Shown here one piece after another: positions 24,709 to 34,118 of a stretch of 64,000 bases of DNA. Below the pieces are notes generated by a model that worked only from the letters and a program-made list of their open reading frames with translations, was not told the DNA's origin and made no database searches. Both the position numbers and the translations under genes were made by a program. This stretch comes from Paramacrobiotus metropolitanus (Eukaryota > Tardigrada > Eutardigrada > Parachela > Macrobiotidae). The DNA lies in NCBI RefSeq assembly GCF_019649055.1, contig NW_026570245.1, forward strand, positions 1 to 64,000, given 5' to 3'. The first letter of the stretch is position 1, and each line of letters starts with the position of its first letter.

Positions 24709-25053
24709 TTATATTAGGAGTACATTCATGTGCGAGCCGACATCCCGGTTAAATCTTGTCTGATGCAGATCAAGCAGATTAATGTTTTCTAAGCAGTTTA
24801 CCATATTATTGTGGCTTATTGCTCGGTCCAGTGACATGCTTACCATGAGCGTAACATTGACGGCAGACCGTTTTCGAAAGCTAGCCAAGCTGTTGTTCCT
24901 AATCCAGACTTCAGTTTTGTTCTTATTTACTAACGTACGGAACGATTTAATTAAATTAGACATGCGATCTGGCCCCATGAAGATATGATATTCCCCGATA
25001 TTTGGTAATCGTAAAAATATCTGCTTCGTGACTGACTTCGCATCTTCCTCCAT
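24709..25053 (-). CDS. Orphan open frame, possible exon or gene fragment
   Basis: A 114-residue frame begins next to a plausible acceptor (tgtgcag just upstream of its Met). It contains regularly spaced Leu/Ile/Asn residues (LPNIGEYHIF, LENINLLDLHQ), faintly resembling leucine-rich repeats. There is no neighbouring exon that extends it and no recognised family. It could be a remnant of an LRR protein or chance. Confidence 0.25.
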   Translation of the reverse strand: MEEDAKSVTKQIFLRLPNIGEYHIFMGPDRMSNLIKSFRTLVNKNKTEVWIRNNSLASFRKRSAVNVTLMVSMSLDRAISHNNMVNCLENINLLDLHQTRFNRDVGSHMNVLLI

Positions 25054-25783
25054 CCTGCACAGTCTATTTCTCGCTAAAAGCGCTTAATAAGAAGTTCGCG
25101 TTCAGATGCTATAAGAGCAATTTTTTAGTTTGCCACACTTCCGTGCCCTGGCGTCGTGGTGCATGTTACATCATGGACTCATGGTTGGCCAATATTCATT
25201 ATTCACAGTCAGCCACTTTTTACGACAATCCAGCGGTCGGTTGATGTGGCTTTGATACAGCAGGCGGCAGGATAAATTAATCAGCTGCTTGCAAAACGGC
25301 ATTGGCAGTGCAGTGGAATGAATTCAACTGCAACGGCACGCATTCGGTTGAACAATTGGATCTGTCTCCTGAACCCTTACAAACGTTACAGCACACTTTT
25401 ATTACAGTTACACTGACGCATACACACAATTGCCCATTAATTTTGCATACTGCAGTGTAAAACGTAAACGGGCCGCACACAAACACACAAGTAGAGGAGT
25501 CACATGTCGATACTCGTATGCATGTACGAGTACTCGTATGTACATACACCGTGCCTCGTTTAAAAGATCGGAGCCGCAGATTGGAAATTATTGTAATCCC
25601 GGCATTCCTTCAACCAGTGCTGGTACGAATACCTGATGCTGCAAACTGGATCATTGCGGATCATCAGTATGGATTAATCCTTCGCTCCGCAGGATTTCAT
25701 CCGCTAACCGTCAACAACGTCCACCGTCTGTTGAGTGTCCATCTAAAAGCGTCCATGGAGCCGCTTCTGTTTACTAACAGCAC

Positions 25784-25850
25784 CTTCACCGGAACTGGTC
25801 AAGCCAGCGGCAGCTTCACCTCACCGCTGGCTTGACCAGTTCCGGCGAAG
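25784..25850. repeat. Strong inverted repeat (27-bp arms, 13-bp loop)
   Basis: The arms are ccggaactggtcaagccagc with flanks, and its mirror, with a single mismatch. They are separated by a 13-base loop. Could be a cruciform or the tip of a decayed foldback element. No gene context. Confidence 0.8.
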
Positions 25851-26100
25851 GATGAAAGTGGATCGGCCAACGGCTGGATATTACCATGATCAAGAAACAG
25901 CTGCCCGGTGACTACAAGCCTGTCGACAAATTGAGCATGTAAAAGTACAGGTGGAGCGATATTAGCGCGAAGTTAGCGCTTGAATAATGGCCACTGCACT
26001 ACGGTTATCGCACTGCGTAACTACGCTTCCCAGTTAGCTTCTCCCTTACTGCACCCGTGCACCAACCGTTTTCTAGCCAAGGCAGTTACAATTATTCTGA

Positions 26101-26747
26101 CGAGGCGCATACCCCAACTCTTGATTCTCTGATCAACCTGTGCTTGGTGTCGTTAGATTCCTTAGAATTTTAGCAATCTTTTCCAAAAATCAACTTTTCC
26201 CCAGCTAAAGAACTGGGATTTAGAGATCTCTGAAAACCCATCGCACACATGATGGCTGACTTTGCAAAGAACGTCAGCAGACGCTGTTCCGACCGCAATA
26301 CGATCTACGGCGTCCATTTACGGATGCGTGCTTACGCAACCGTCTTTTATGGAGATTACAAACTGCAGTGTTTGTCGATAGCTATCGCACCTTTTTACCC
26401 CATTGCGCGCACTAGCAATGACTGGCTGCATCGGCATCAATGCAACCGTGGACGATGGCGCGCGCGATAGGGCAAAAAGCCGAAACATCTATCGAGAAGC
26501 GCAATACAGAATCAACAGATTTGTAGCGAGACTAGTCGCAGGTACTGCGCACAAATGCGTATGGCGTATGCTGACGTGATGATCGAAGTCAGCCATCATG
26601 TATGCGCTAGTTTCTCAGAGATTTCTAAATCCCGGTTCTTTAGCTGGGGAAAAGTTGATTTTTGGAAAAGATTGCTTAATTTCTGCGGATTCTAACGATA
26701 CCAAGCACATGTTGATCAGAGAATCAAGAGTTCGGGTATGCGCCTCG
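26101..26747. mobile_element. TIR element with about 170-bp inverted ends and candidate 3-bp target duplication
   Basis: The ends read cgaggcgcatac inward on both sides. Inverted similarity extends about 170 bp through ttgattctctgatcaac, ccagctaaagaac and tggctgac. TGA lies directly outside each end (26098-26100 and 26748-26750). A 3-bp duplication would fit PIF/Harbinger- or CACTA-like mobilisation, but this is inference from ends only. The interior has no transposase. The element stops 46 bp before the Polinton target duplication. Confidence 0.65.
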
Positions 26748-26793
26748 TGAATAGAATATCTGGCGTGCACCCAAGCCACCAGCCAGCAAAATG

Positions 26794-26799
26794 CGTGTT
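26794..26799 (+). repeat. Polinton target-site duplication, left (cgtgtt)
   Basis: The six bases cgtgtt directly precede the left terminus and recur directly after the right terminus at 49919-49924. Six bp is the standard Polinton duplication, so both ends are exact. Confidence 0.95.
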
Positions 26800-26954
26800 A
26801 GAAGATATAGCGCTAGTTTACCGTCAGCTCCGAATCGGTCCGGTTTTCGACCGGTCCGCGGTTCGGCTTGTAATCGGTTCGGTTTTCAGTCGGTTTGAAC
26901 CGGACTGGAGCCGATTGTCCCCTTTCTTTGGTTTATTTTTCCCCACCCTCTTTT
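26800..26954 (+). repeat. Polinton left terminal inverted repeat
   Basis: Matches the right end (49774-49918) in inverse orientation. The outer 100 or so bp are identical, then comes a short length difference, then another 40 identical bp. The outer part is built of variants of cggttcggtttt. The inner part holds a pyrimidine block (cccctttcttt ... ccccaccctctttt), read on the minus strand as an AATAAA-bearing 3' cassette for the leftward gene that ends at 26985. Confidence 0.95.
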
Positions 26955-26984
26955 ATTTATTCATGACATTTTATTTTATGGTAT

Positions 26985-28209
26985 TTACAAGTGAAAATAT
27001 AAATTATCAGGACCATTGGAGGCAGGACAGTTGTGCTTCTTACATAAATGATCCCAACGCGGATCAGAGAGAGGCTCAAAATCTCTAAGTTTACAGTTGC
27101 AGTAATAACACTGAACACAATCTTGTGTGCCAAAATGAAAAAATCCATCTCCAGCTAGTTCCATGGGTGAGGGTTTCAGATGTGGCCATCCTTTGAACGA
27201 TTCCAAACGTGACTCTAAAGTGTCGTAGTTGCCGAAATCATCTATTTCGCGATTGGTTAGGGTGTTGCTGGCGTGTTCGGCAAGTTTATCGGCGAGCGTA
27301 ATGCTGTTCTTGTATCCATCACACAGTTGTAGCCATGCCTGCGGTATACTTTTGAGACCGTGCCAAGCTCCGGCAATAGCACCCGCCAAGGTTGCAATTC
27401 CGTCAGTGCATCCACCAACCCGTATTGTAAGCGCCATGGTCGCTTCAAAAGCATTTTCAGGCGCCAGACTGGTTCCTTTTAGTACGCAGTAAATAGCCAT
27501 AGGTACTGCTTCTAGTCCCGCGGAATCATTACCAAGGGCTTTCACCACGATATTTGTTTCTTGCGACAGCAGCGTTTTTAAAATGAACTAGTTTTGGTTG
27601 ATACAGCTGAAGGTTAATGCCTGAGTCACACAGCGTGATTAGCATGTCCAGAAACTGTTCTGGAGTAAAGTAGGGGTATTGTAGGGCTACGGCAATAGCG
27701 TAGGCTTGAAGTTCACATGCTCCGTAAGCTTCCATTGCGGGATGTGTGAGTTCGGCAACGCTACGTACGTTGCGGATCATCAGCTCTGTCTGATGTCTAA
27801 AGTAAAGTGGGTACGCTGGAATCCACGCAGCTGGGCCGTATCCTTTGAGGAACGTTTTCGGTACAATGTTTTTCGGTAATGTGTCAAAGGTGTTGTAATT
27901 GCTCCACTTCCAGTGATGTATTATATCCTTAAGCTTCCCAAAAGCCGAGCGTATGACGGGATGTGCGCTGTAATAAGCTTCAACGCACGCTCGAGCGGCA
28001 GACACTGCATCATAACCCCCATCATCCAGCAATGCATTACCCAGCGCGTTTGTTAAGACGGTCTTCTCACGATAAGAGCGGTAGTCTCGTGTATCAACGA
28101 ACAACTGCGCAACCTTGTGAACAATGCCATGATACGCCTTCAAGGGAACGCATAAGCATTCCCCCAGCATACCCCCAACTAAGCAACCACGAAATTGGTC
28201 CTTCTCCAT
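26985..28209 (-). pseudogene. Polinton cargo: ADP-ribosylhydrolase (ARH3-type) with C-terminal BIR domain
   Basis: The N-terminal region reads as an ADP-ribosylglycohydrolase: FRGCLVGGMLGECLCVPL at the start, then the all-helical body. Near the end of that region come the motifs ALGNDSAGLEAVPMAIY and GGCTDGIATLAGAIAG, which correspond to conserved ARH3 blocks. Directly after it comes a BIR zinc-binding domain (RLESFKGWP, then CYYC, then a His and Cys), as in inhibitor-of-apoptosis proteins. Known ARH3 enzymes remove ADP-ribose from serine and from poly(ADP-ribose); BIR domains bind caspases or IAP antagonists. Whether this copy had activity cannot be judged. The gene looks broken (about one break). 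It is leftmost in the element and faces the left TIR. Confidence 0.8.
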
Positions 28210-28607
28210 TTTCCTTGCGAATGATAGATTTTCCAGTGCAACTCGAGTTTAAATATTCTATAGAATAAAGTTACTTTATTTACAACCAATCACCGCTCTC
28301 ATTTCTAAAACATTTTTGAGTTTCCAAGCTACGTCACGTACGGTTTAGCCAATCGATAGGAGCTTACAGTATATAAGGGCGTAGCTATTTTTCGATTTTT
28401 CAGCCAATCATAGATGAAATAAAGTGTTTTTTTGTTTTGAATGACGTAAGTGTGAAAAAGGCGGAGTCTGATCGGAATTTACGACCAATGGGGTAAGCGG
28501 TTGGTTTTCTCAGACACAGCTGGTGAGTATAAAAGCGACGCGACTGGCCTTTTCCAAATCAGTCTGAAAAAAAGTTGAGAGCAAGTTTTTGCCATATCTC
28601 AACAGAA
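28210..28607. promoter_or_regulatory. Polinton divergent promoter region with two TATA and four CCAAT boxes
   Basis: TATA boxes lie at 28370-28377 (tatataag) and 28528-28535 (tataaaag). CCAAT occurs near 28287, 28349, 28403 and 28483 on the plus strand. The downstream TATA is about 80 bp from the first rightward Met (28608). The leftward ARH3-BIR gene starts at 28209, with only a weak AT-rich box for it near 28245. The density of promoter words is far above that of the flanking DNA. Confidence 0.7.
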
Positions 28608-29054
28608 ATGGATTTCGCACGCATTTTAGATGTTGTTGGTGATCATGATGGCTACACTGTGTACAAAGTCAATAGTGTGGTTAGCCTGTTCTGGAATGCT
28701 AAAGAAGTACGGGCATTTCTTGTGTTCGAAGCAAATGCGGATGCTGAGGGCTTGCGTAAAGCATGGAATAAAGGAATCCGATTCGGATACAATGAAATCA
28801 CTGAATTGCTAAAGATCCTGAAGAGTGGACATTTGAAAGATTCGCTGGATAACGCAGCATCTGAAGGCAAACAGGAGAAAATGAAATTCGATGGCCCCGC
28901 TTGCCTGGAATTGACTTTGAAGGTGCACGAAAAGTACGGGCGCACAATCAGGTTTTCTCAGCCCGGGCGCTCTGTTCAGCTACCATACATGGGATTCATC
29001 GATGTGGCTCGAATCTTGGACGATAGCTTTAAAGCGCAATCTCTTATTGTTTAG
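28608..29054 (+). CDS. Polinton protein of unknown function, 148 residues
   Basis: An intact frame from the Met at 28608, the first after the TATA box at 28528; an upstream Met at 28575 is also in frame. The protein is mixed alpha/beta in composition, with no signal peptide or TM segment, and contains LLKILKSGHLKDSL in its middle and LPYMGFIDVARILDDS near its end. I do not recognise it. As first gene after the strongest promoter and directly before the TBP-like gene, it could be an early or regulatory protein. That is inference. Confidence 0.6.
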   Translation: MDFARILDVVGDHDGYTVYKVNSVVSLFWNAKEVRAFLVFEANADAEGLRKAWNKGIRFGYNEITELLKILKSGHLKDSLDNAASEGKQEKMKFDGPACLELTLKVHEKYGRTIRFSQPGRSVQLPYMGFIDVARILDDSFKAQSLIV

Positions 29055-29133
29055 CCGCTCTTCTCATGTTTTGTAACACTATAAAAATGTTGCTGTTGTT
29101 ATTTTTGTTTGTTTTTTATTAGTCCCTTTTGTT

Positions 29134-29829
29134 ATGAGAAAAAAAAGGCTGAAAAACGCCATTATTTGCGACAGTCTCAGCAGTGAAGTATATAAAGCCT
29201 TCTTGCTGACACTGTTGCAAGTAATGCGTTCAGTCATGGATATCCACAACATTATTCTGGCGGTACAGCTCAACGAGAAAGTTGATCTGCAGCATGTTTT
29301 AGAAGTTTTCGGGGAACATGCTACGAAGGTGAAAAATTTCAACGCAGTTAACATCAGACTTGTAGACCAGTCACATACATTCTGCCAGATCTTCCAGAAT
29401 GGTAAGGTAATCGTAATAGGTGGCAAGTCCATAGAAGAATCAAATGGGCTATTAGAACAGTATTTGAGAATGTTGAGGGTAAACTGCATCGACGTGACTA
29501 TTAAGGAGCGCTTTGTGGCAAATATAGTCTGTACGTATGCTTACAGTGAAATAATAAATTTAAATAAGCTGTATAGCCAGATTTTGAAAGAAAAGCCAAC
29601 GGGTGTCGCATTTTTCTATGAACCTGAGCTTTTTCCAGCGATCAAACTGCGGTTTCCGTTATTGAAAACTACCGTAAACGTTTTCCATACTGGAAAGTGT
29701 GTGGTTCTCGGAGCGAGATCACTGTTGCAGATTCAACGCACAATTGAACAGATTAAAACCTCCTTGAAAAGTATACCACTACGGTGTGGAAAAGTGAAAA
29801 AATCTGATCGTTTCAAAAGCAACATTTGA
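29134..29829 (+). CDS. TATA-binding-protein-like protein in the Polinton
   Basis: 231 residues with two successive TBP-type repeats. Repeat 1 (about residues 35-125) runs from DIHNIILAVQLNEKVDL to the strand FQNGKVIVIGGKS, matching the TBP pattern NIV..V.L...LDL ... IF.SGK.V.TGAKS. Repeat 2 (about 125-220) has VANIVCTYAYSEIINL, the hallmark YEPELFP, then VFHTGKCVVLGAR, matching NIV.SCDV...I.L ... YEPELFPGLIYR ... IFVSGK.VLTGAK. TBP binds the TATA minor groove and nucleates RNA polymerase II initiation in the nucleus. The frame looks whole. I do not know TBP as a usual Polinton gene; giant viruses encode such proteins. It may drive the TATA-bearing promoters of this element. A host-derived capture is equally possible; divergence from cellular TBP is large. 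Confidence 0.85.
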   Translation: MRKKRLKNAIICDSLSSEVYKAFLLTLLQVMRSVMDIHNIILAVQLNEKVDLQHVLEVFGEHATKVKNFNAVNIRLVDQSHTFCQIFQNGKVIVIGGKSIEESNGLLEQYLRMLRVNCIDVTIKERFVANIVCTYAYSEIINLNKLYSQILKEKPTGVAFFYEPELFPAIKLRFPLLKTTVNVFHTGKCVVLGARSLLQIQRTIEQIKTSLKSIPLRCGKVKKSDRFKSNI

Positions 29830-29897
29830 GAGTTTTTGCAATTGAGTGCATTGTGAAGTGGCCGATAGTTAGCAGCACAAATCAGGAGAAATTAAAA

Positions 29898-30533
29898 ATG
29901 GAAAAACTGAGTTTTGATTTCCGCTTTAAAACTCCCTGCGCGATATATATTTCTGGTCCAACTATGTCAGGAAAATCGACTTTTACAATGAAACTCTTGC
30001 GAAATCTTACGTAGAGTTTCAATCCACCCCCTGTTAGAATAGTATATGCTTATGGTACTTGGCAAGATGCCTTCCAGGATTTTGGAAAAGATATTGAACT
30101 TGTCCAAGGTCTTAATCCCATCGTAGAAGATGAGAATTTTTTCGACAAAGACGTCCCGAGCCTGCTAGTTTTAGATGATCTAATGGAGGAAATTGCTGGA
30201 ACGCCAAGGTGTTCCTCGATTTTCACTCGCGACGTTCATCATAAAAATGTTTCTGTAATTTTTATATCTCAAAATTTATACAAACAAGGAAGGAGCATGC
30301 GTGATATCGCTCTGAATTCTCAGTACTTGGTAATTTTTAAATCAGTTCGCGATGTTCAGCAAGTTAAAACACTTGCACGTCAGTTAGGTATGCCACATAT
30401 GCTGGAGGCCTACCGAAAGGCTATAAAGGAACCCTTTGGTTATTTACTGATAAACCTTAGACCCGAAGCTCCAGACAATGTTCGTCTTCAGTCGCACGTG
30501 TTTGAGTACAGACGCATATATGTAGAAAAATGA
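29898..30533 (+). pseudogene. Polinton genome-packaging ATPase (FtsK/A32-like)
   Basis: Walker A reads GPTMSGKSTF near the N-terminus, and a Walker B-type strand (LLVLDD) follows about 80 residues later. Further on, FISQNLYKQG and the C-terminal QYLVIFKSVRD strand follow the A32-like packaging ATPase family that pumps DNA into capsids of Polintons, adenovirus-like and nucleocytoplasmic large DNA viruses. Its end overlaps the next start codon (ATGA at 30530). The region looks broken (about one break). Confidence 0.8.
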
Positions 30534-30850
30534 AACCAGAAGAAATTTTTCGACTTATTGAAGCGTTAAAGCTTCTGACACCACGTCAGAGAAGAAGCTT
30601 TTTCCAGCTGGCAACTAAACAACAAATAAGCGCAATCGAAGAAGCCTGCCTAAACCTAGTTAAGCAACCCACCGGTCTTAGCAAAATTGATTTAGCTCGG
30701 GCTCGAAAACATTCTTCAACAATCAAACGTCTAGCTGACCGCAGTACAGACCGTTCAAAGAAACGTAAAATATTGCAACAAAAAGGAGGATTTCTCAACG
30801 TTTTGCTTCCAGTATTAGGAACGTTAGTCTCCACTTTTCTAGCAAAATGA
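30530..30850 (+). CDS. Polinton small basic protein with hydrophobic tail (pX-like position)
   Basis: 106 residues, Arg/Lys-rich in the middle (ARARKHSSTIKRLADRS), ending in a Gly-Gly followed by a hydrophobic helix (FLNVLLPVLGTLVSTFL). Small basic proteins with such a GGF junction and hydrophobic tail are common in Polintons and adintoviruses, where they are compared with adenovirus core or membrane-active peptides processed by the viral protease. Start and stop overlap both neighbours by ATGA. Confidence 0.6.
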   Translation: MKPEEIFRLIEALKLLTPRQRRSFFQLATKQQISAIEEACLNLVKQPTGLSKIDLARARKHSSTIKRLADRSTDRSKKRKILQQKGGFLNVLLPVLGTLVSTFLAK

Positions 30851-31947
30851 AGACGTACGTTTTAGTTCCCGAAACCGAGTTTTTAAAACAGAAGCATGCT
30901 CGGGAAGGTGTTCCCGCGCCGACTGCTTGGAAAAAGGCTCAAGACATTGGTCATGAAATTACACAGCAGCTCATGGCGAAGGCTGCTTTGGATTACCAGC
31001 GTTTAAACAATACGGGTAACGCTCCAGTCGCGACTCCATTGTTGGAAACAGTGCAAGTTGAATCTGGTGCTCCTGCTACCAATACATCACCCATAATGAT
31101 TGATAAAAGTATACAAGCTCATTCTACAGGTGTTCTTAAAGATCAATATAGTCAAGCGGGTCCAAACGTAACCCATCAAGTTGTGCAGGCTGTTCCGACA
31201 TTTCATGAACAGGGTACTCAAGCAACAGCCCCACCGTTAGTTGAATATAAGTATGTCGAGGTACCATCACAACCAATTGTACAATATGTACAAGTGCCTG
31301 GTGAGCCGCAAATACAAGTCGTTCCAAGCAAACCGGTAGTCAAACATGTTTATCGGAAACCGAAAAAACCCCCTTTGGTCAAAAAAGTCCATGTTAGACG
31401 CATTCCGAAATCCGATAACACTTTAAATGCCGCTATAGAATACGCTCCTACTCCGCCTAGTGTTCCGATAGTGGAATTTCCTGCTGATGGTGTGTTAGAA
31501 TATCAAGTACCTGACAATGGATCCGTCCCGGCTGTGGAAAAAAACCAACTAGCTATTGAAGGGTTAAAAGCGCTTGCCGTTAAACCGAAAACTTCAAACC
31601 GGCTCCGGCAAAAGGACAAAGATCAGCAACTTGCTATTGAAGGGTCGAAGACGGTGGCAATTAAGCCAAAAACCTCTAACAAGCTCCAAAAGGCCACACC
31701 AAAACCTAAGCAAAGGGCTGCAATTGCTAGTGGTTCTCAAAGACTAGCAATAGAGGCCAGTGAGAAAGAGCAGGCAGCTATTACCGACACACCGCCGCTT
31801 AAGGCTTTAACATTCGAACAATCAAATAAAGCTGAAAGTTCAGGTCAGAACAAAATTCAGTTGAGAAAACGTAATAAACCGTCAGGACCTCCCGCTAAAA
31901 GACACAAAGGTGGTATACAAAGAGGTGGCTGGCTCTCGTACACATGA
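30847..31947 (+). CDS. Polinton Pro/Lys-rich protein with internal repeats
   Basis: 366 residues, rich in Pro, Lys, Val and Gln, probably largely disordered. Internal repeats include LAIEGLKALAVKPKTSN and QLAIEGSKTVAIKPKTSN, with a third weaker unit. The tail is KRHKGGIQRGGWLSYT, again with Gly-Gly sites that could be cleaved by the adenain-like protease. Unknown function; a virion-associated or DNA-condensing role is plausible from composition and from its place between the small basic protein and the integrase. Joined to both neighbours by ATGA overlaps. Confidence 0.55.
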   Translation: MKTYVLVPETEFLKQKHAREGVPAPTAWKKAQDIGHEITQQLMAKAALDYQRLNNTGNAPVATPLLETVQVESGAPATNTSPIMIDKSIQAHSTGVLKDQYSQAGPNVTHQVVQAVPTFHEQGTQATAPPLVEYKYVEVPSQPIVQYVQVPGEPQIQVVPSKPVVKHVYRKPKKPPLVKKVHVRRIPKSDNTLNAAIEYAPTPPSVPIVEFPADGVLEYQVPDNGSVPAVEKNQLAIEGLKALAVKPKTSNRLRQKDKDQQLAIEGSKTVAIKPKTSNKLQKATPKPKQRAAIASGSQRLAIEASEKEQAAITDTPPLKALTFEQSNKAESSGQNKIQLRKRNKPSGPPAKRHKGGIQRGGWLSYT

Positions 31948-32992
31948 TGAAGCCCACATTAGATGATTTGTATTTGAATCCTGTTTCTCAAGGAAGTTTA
32001 GGTGGCATAGACCGCTTGTACAAAGAAGCCAGGAAACATGGATATACACGAAAGCAAGTTAAGGCTTACTTAGAAACCAAAGACGCATATACACAACACA
32101 AACCTTTTCGGTCTAAGTTCAAACGCCGAAAAATTATTTCCGTTAATGTGGGTGACCAACATCAAATCGATCTTGTGGATTTTCAAAAATTTGCTAGTTA
32201 TAACGATGGGTTTAAGTATATTCTTATGTGTATCGACTGCTTTTCTCGTTATGCATGGGCAGAGCCGGTTAAATCCAAACGGCCTGCTGATATTCGTGGA
32301 GCGCTTTTGAAAATATACAAGAGTGATTATCCTCCATTACGCGTTCAAAGCGATAATGGCAAGGAATTTGTTAGTAAAGACATGCGTAAGTTTTTTGAAG
32401 AATGTAATGTTACATTTTTTACAACAAAAAACGATGATGTAAAATGTGCGATGGTTGAACGTCTAAATCGTACCATTGAAGACCGGTTGTATGTGTTCAT
32501 GACCGAAAACAACACATACCGATTCATAGATATCCTTCCTAAGGTTTTATCCGCTTACAATTCTACAAAACACTCGGCTACAGGAGTAGCCCCTAAAGAC
32601 GTCGGTCCTGATGAAGCTGAGCAAATTCTCCAGAAGATGGTTGATGAACAAAAAGGTATGAAAAATCCAAAACCAACATTTTCTGTTGGTGATCATGTAC
32701 GTTTGGCAAAAAAGAAACAGACATTTGAAAAAGGGTACGAGACTCGTTTCACAGAAGAAGTTTTTAAAATAACCCACGCTACACGAAGCGGGAGCCATTA
32801 CCTTTACACAGTCGAAGATTTAAGTTTTATCCGGAAGAGTTATCTAAAGTCACAATGGCAGAAAAGCCATATCATAGGATCTCTAGGATATTAAGGGAAA
32901 GGAAACATAAAGGAAAAGTACAATACTTAGTACGTTGGTATGGATACGGTCCTGCTTATGACTCGTGGGAAAACAAAGAAGATTTGAAATGA
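31944..32992 (+). pseudogene. Polinton retrovirus-type integrase with chromodomain
   Basis: Retroviral-type rve core: an HQIDLVDF strand supplies the first Asp, VQSDNGKEF the second, and MVERLNR the catalytic Glu, in DDE order. A YILMCIDCFSRYAW segment is typical of Polinton and gypsy integrases. The region ends with a chromodomain signature (YLVRWYGY, then SWE). Integrases of this kind insert Polintons with 6-bp duplications, as seen at the ends here. The region looks broken (about one break). The start overlaps the preceding stop, and the end overlaps the minor capsid start at 32989. Confidence 0.85.
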
Positions 32993-33731
32993 GTTTTTGC
33001 ATGACATTGCCGTCTTCGGCGTCAGAGGGGTTATACCCTGAAAACTGCCCTGGTAAATTTACAACGCTGCTCGCTAGACCTATAGATTTAGACGGTGCGT
33101 GGGAAGTAGGTCTTTCGGAAATTATTCTACCGCCTATGCGGATAAAGTTTAATACCGGATTATCCATTGCTGTCTCGCGTTACGGTATGCCGTCTAGAAC
33201 TCATAGATTCGTCGATCAACATGCTTTTGAGGATGAAAATCATTTAATTCGGACGGTTAACAAACTGCTGAGGAAAACGTAGATGATAGGGACTCGAAAA
33301 CCTACGGCCAGATAATAGCGAGTGGTCAAGCAGCTCAGTTAAACATCACGCCGGGCCTCGCTTTAACTTTTACGGGCTCCGAATACGCGCGCGCACTAGG
33401 TATACTACACCAGTACACATATAACAGCAGAGATGCTCTGTCTCATATGTTATATCCGGGACTGCATAATCGTCTCGTGCATGTGTATTGTGACGTGATT
33501 ACACATGGGTTGGTAGGCGACTCAATGGTGCCTTTACTACGCACCTTATCGACTCAAGCGAATTCATTTCGAGAGACAGTAATTCGTTTTGAAAATCCGC
33601 ATTATATGCCGCTAGCCTACCATACGTTTCAAACTATAGAAATAGCGATGCGCGATGATTTAGGGAAGGAGGTACTCTTTCATCCAGGTACATCAGTAAT
33701 TAAATTACACTTTCGACCAAAGAAGCATTAA
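32989..33731 (+). pseudogene. Polinton minor (penton) capsid protein
   Basis: The position between integrase and major capsid, the size (about 245 codons) and the opening motif fit the single-jelly-roll minor capsid of Polintons: FTTLLARPIDLDGAWEVGL followed by EIILPP. Later, FHPGTSVIKLHFRPK resembles the usual C-terminal strand. It would form the pentameric vertices. The region looks broken (about one break). It is followed one base later by the next gene. Confidence 0.75.
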
Positions 33732-33732
33732 A

Positions 33733-34116
33733 ATGGTTCTACAGGAGTTAAAATTTGACGAGCACCGCTACACCCAGATCTTCACCAAACAGCATGGGTA
33801 CGGCATGCCATATTATCGTGGCGCACCCATGAAAGGTGGTAGTTTCTGGGGACGTGTGATTGGATTTGCAAAGGGTTTGTTCAGCAAAGCTGCGCCGCAT
33901 ATAAACAATTTAATTGCAACGGCCCAACCTCACATGAAAACAATGGCCAGCAAAGCTGTGGAATCCGTAATCGATAAAGCTGTTGAGCGTGTTAGCGAGA
34001 AATTACGCAACACGGCTCAACAACAGGGGTCGGGTATTAAGGGTCGTCGTCGAAAGAGAATGATCAAACCCACGAAACGTCAACGCGCAATAGACGCTAT
34101 AAAAGACAAATTGTAA
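33733..34116 (+). CDS. Polinton pVI-like small capsid-associated protein
   Basis: 127 residues. A Gly-Gly-Ser-Phe motif (KGGSFWGRVIGFAKGLF) opens an amphipathic helix, then comes a basic tail (GRRRKRMIKPTKRQR). The layout resembles adenovirus pVI: a membrane-lytic helix released by the viral protease and a DNA-binding tail. Lies 1 bp after the minor capsid and 2 bp before the major capsid. Homology is inferred from layout only. Confidence 0.55.
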   Translation: MVLQELKFDEHRYTQIFTKQHGYGMPYYRGAPMKGGSFWGRVIGFAKGLFSKAAPHINNLIATAQPHMKTMASKAVESVIDKAVERVSEKLRNTAQQQGSGIKGRRRKRMIKPTKRQRAIDAIKDKL

Positions 34117-34118
34117 CG

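Larger units (their letters stand above)
23844..26097. other. Intergenic DNA with two hairpins and one orphan open frame
   Basis: No confident gene. Contains the hairpins at 24182-24220 and 25784-25850, repeated actcgta words near 25505-25555, and an open frame at 24709-25053 that I cannot place. Confidence 0.45.
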
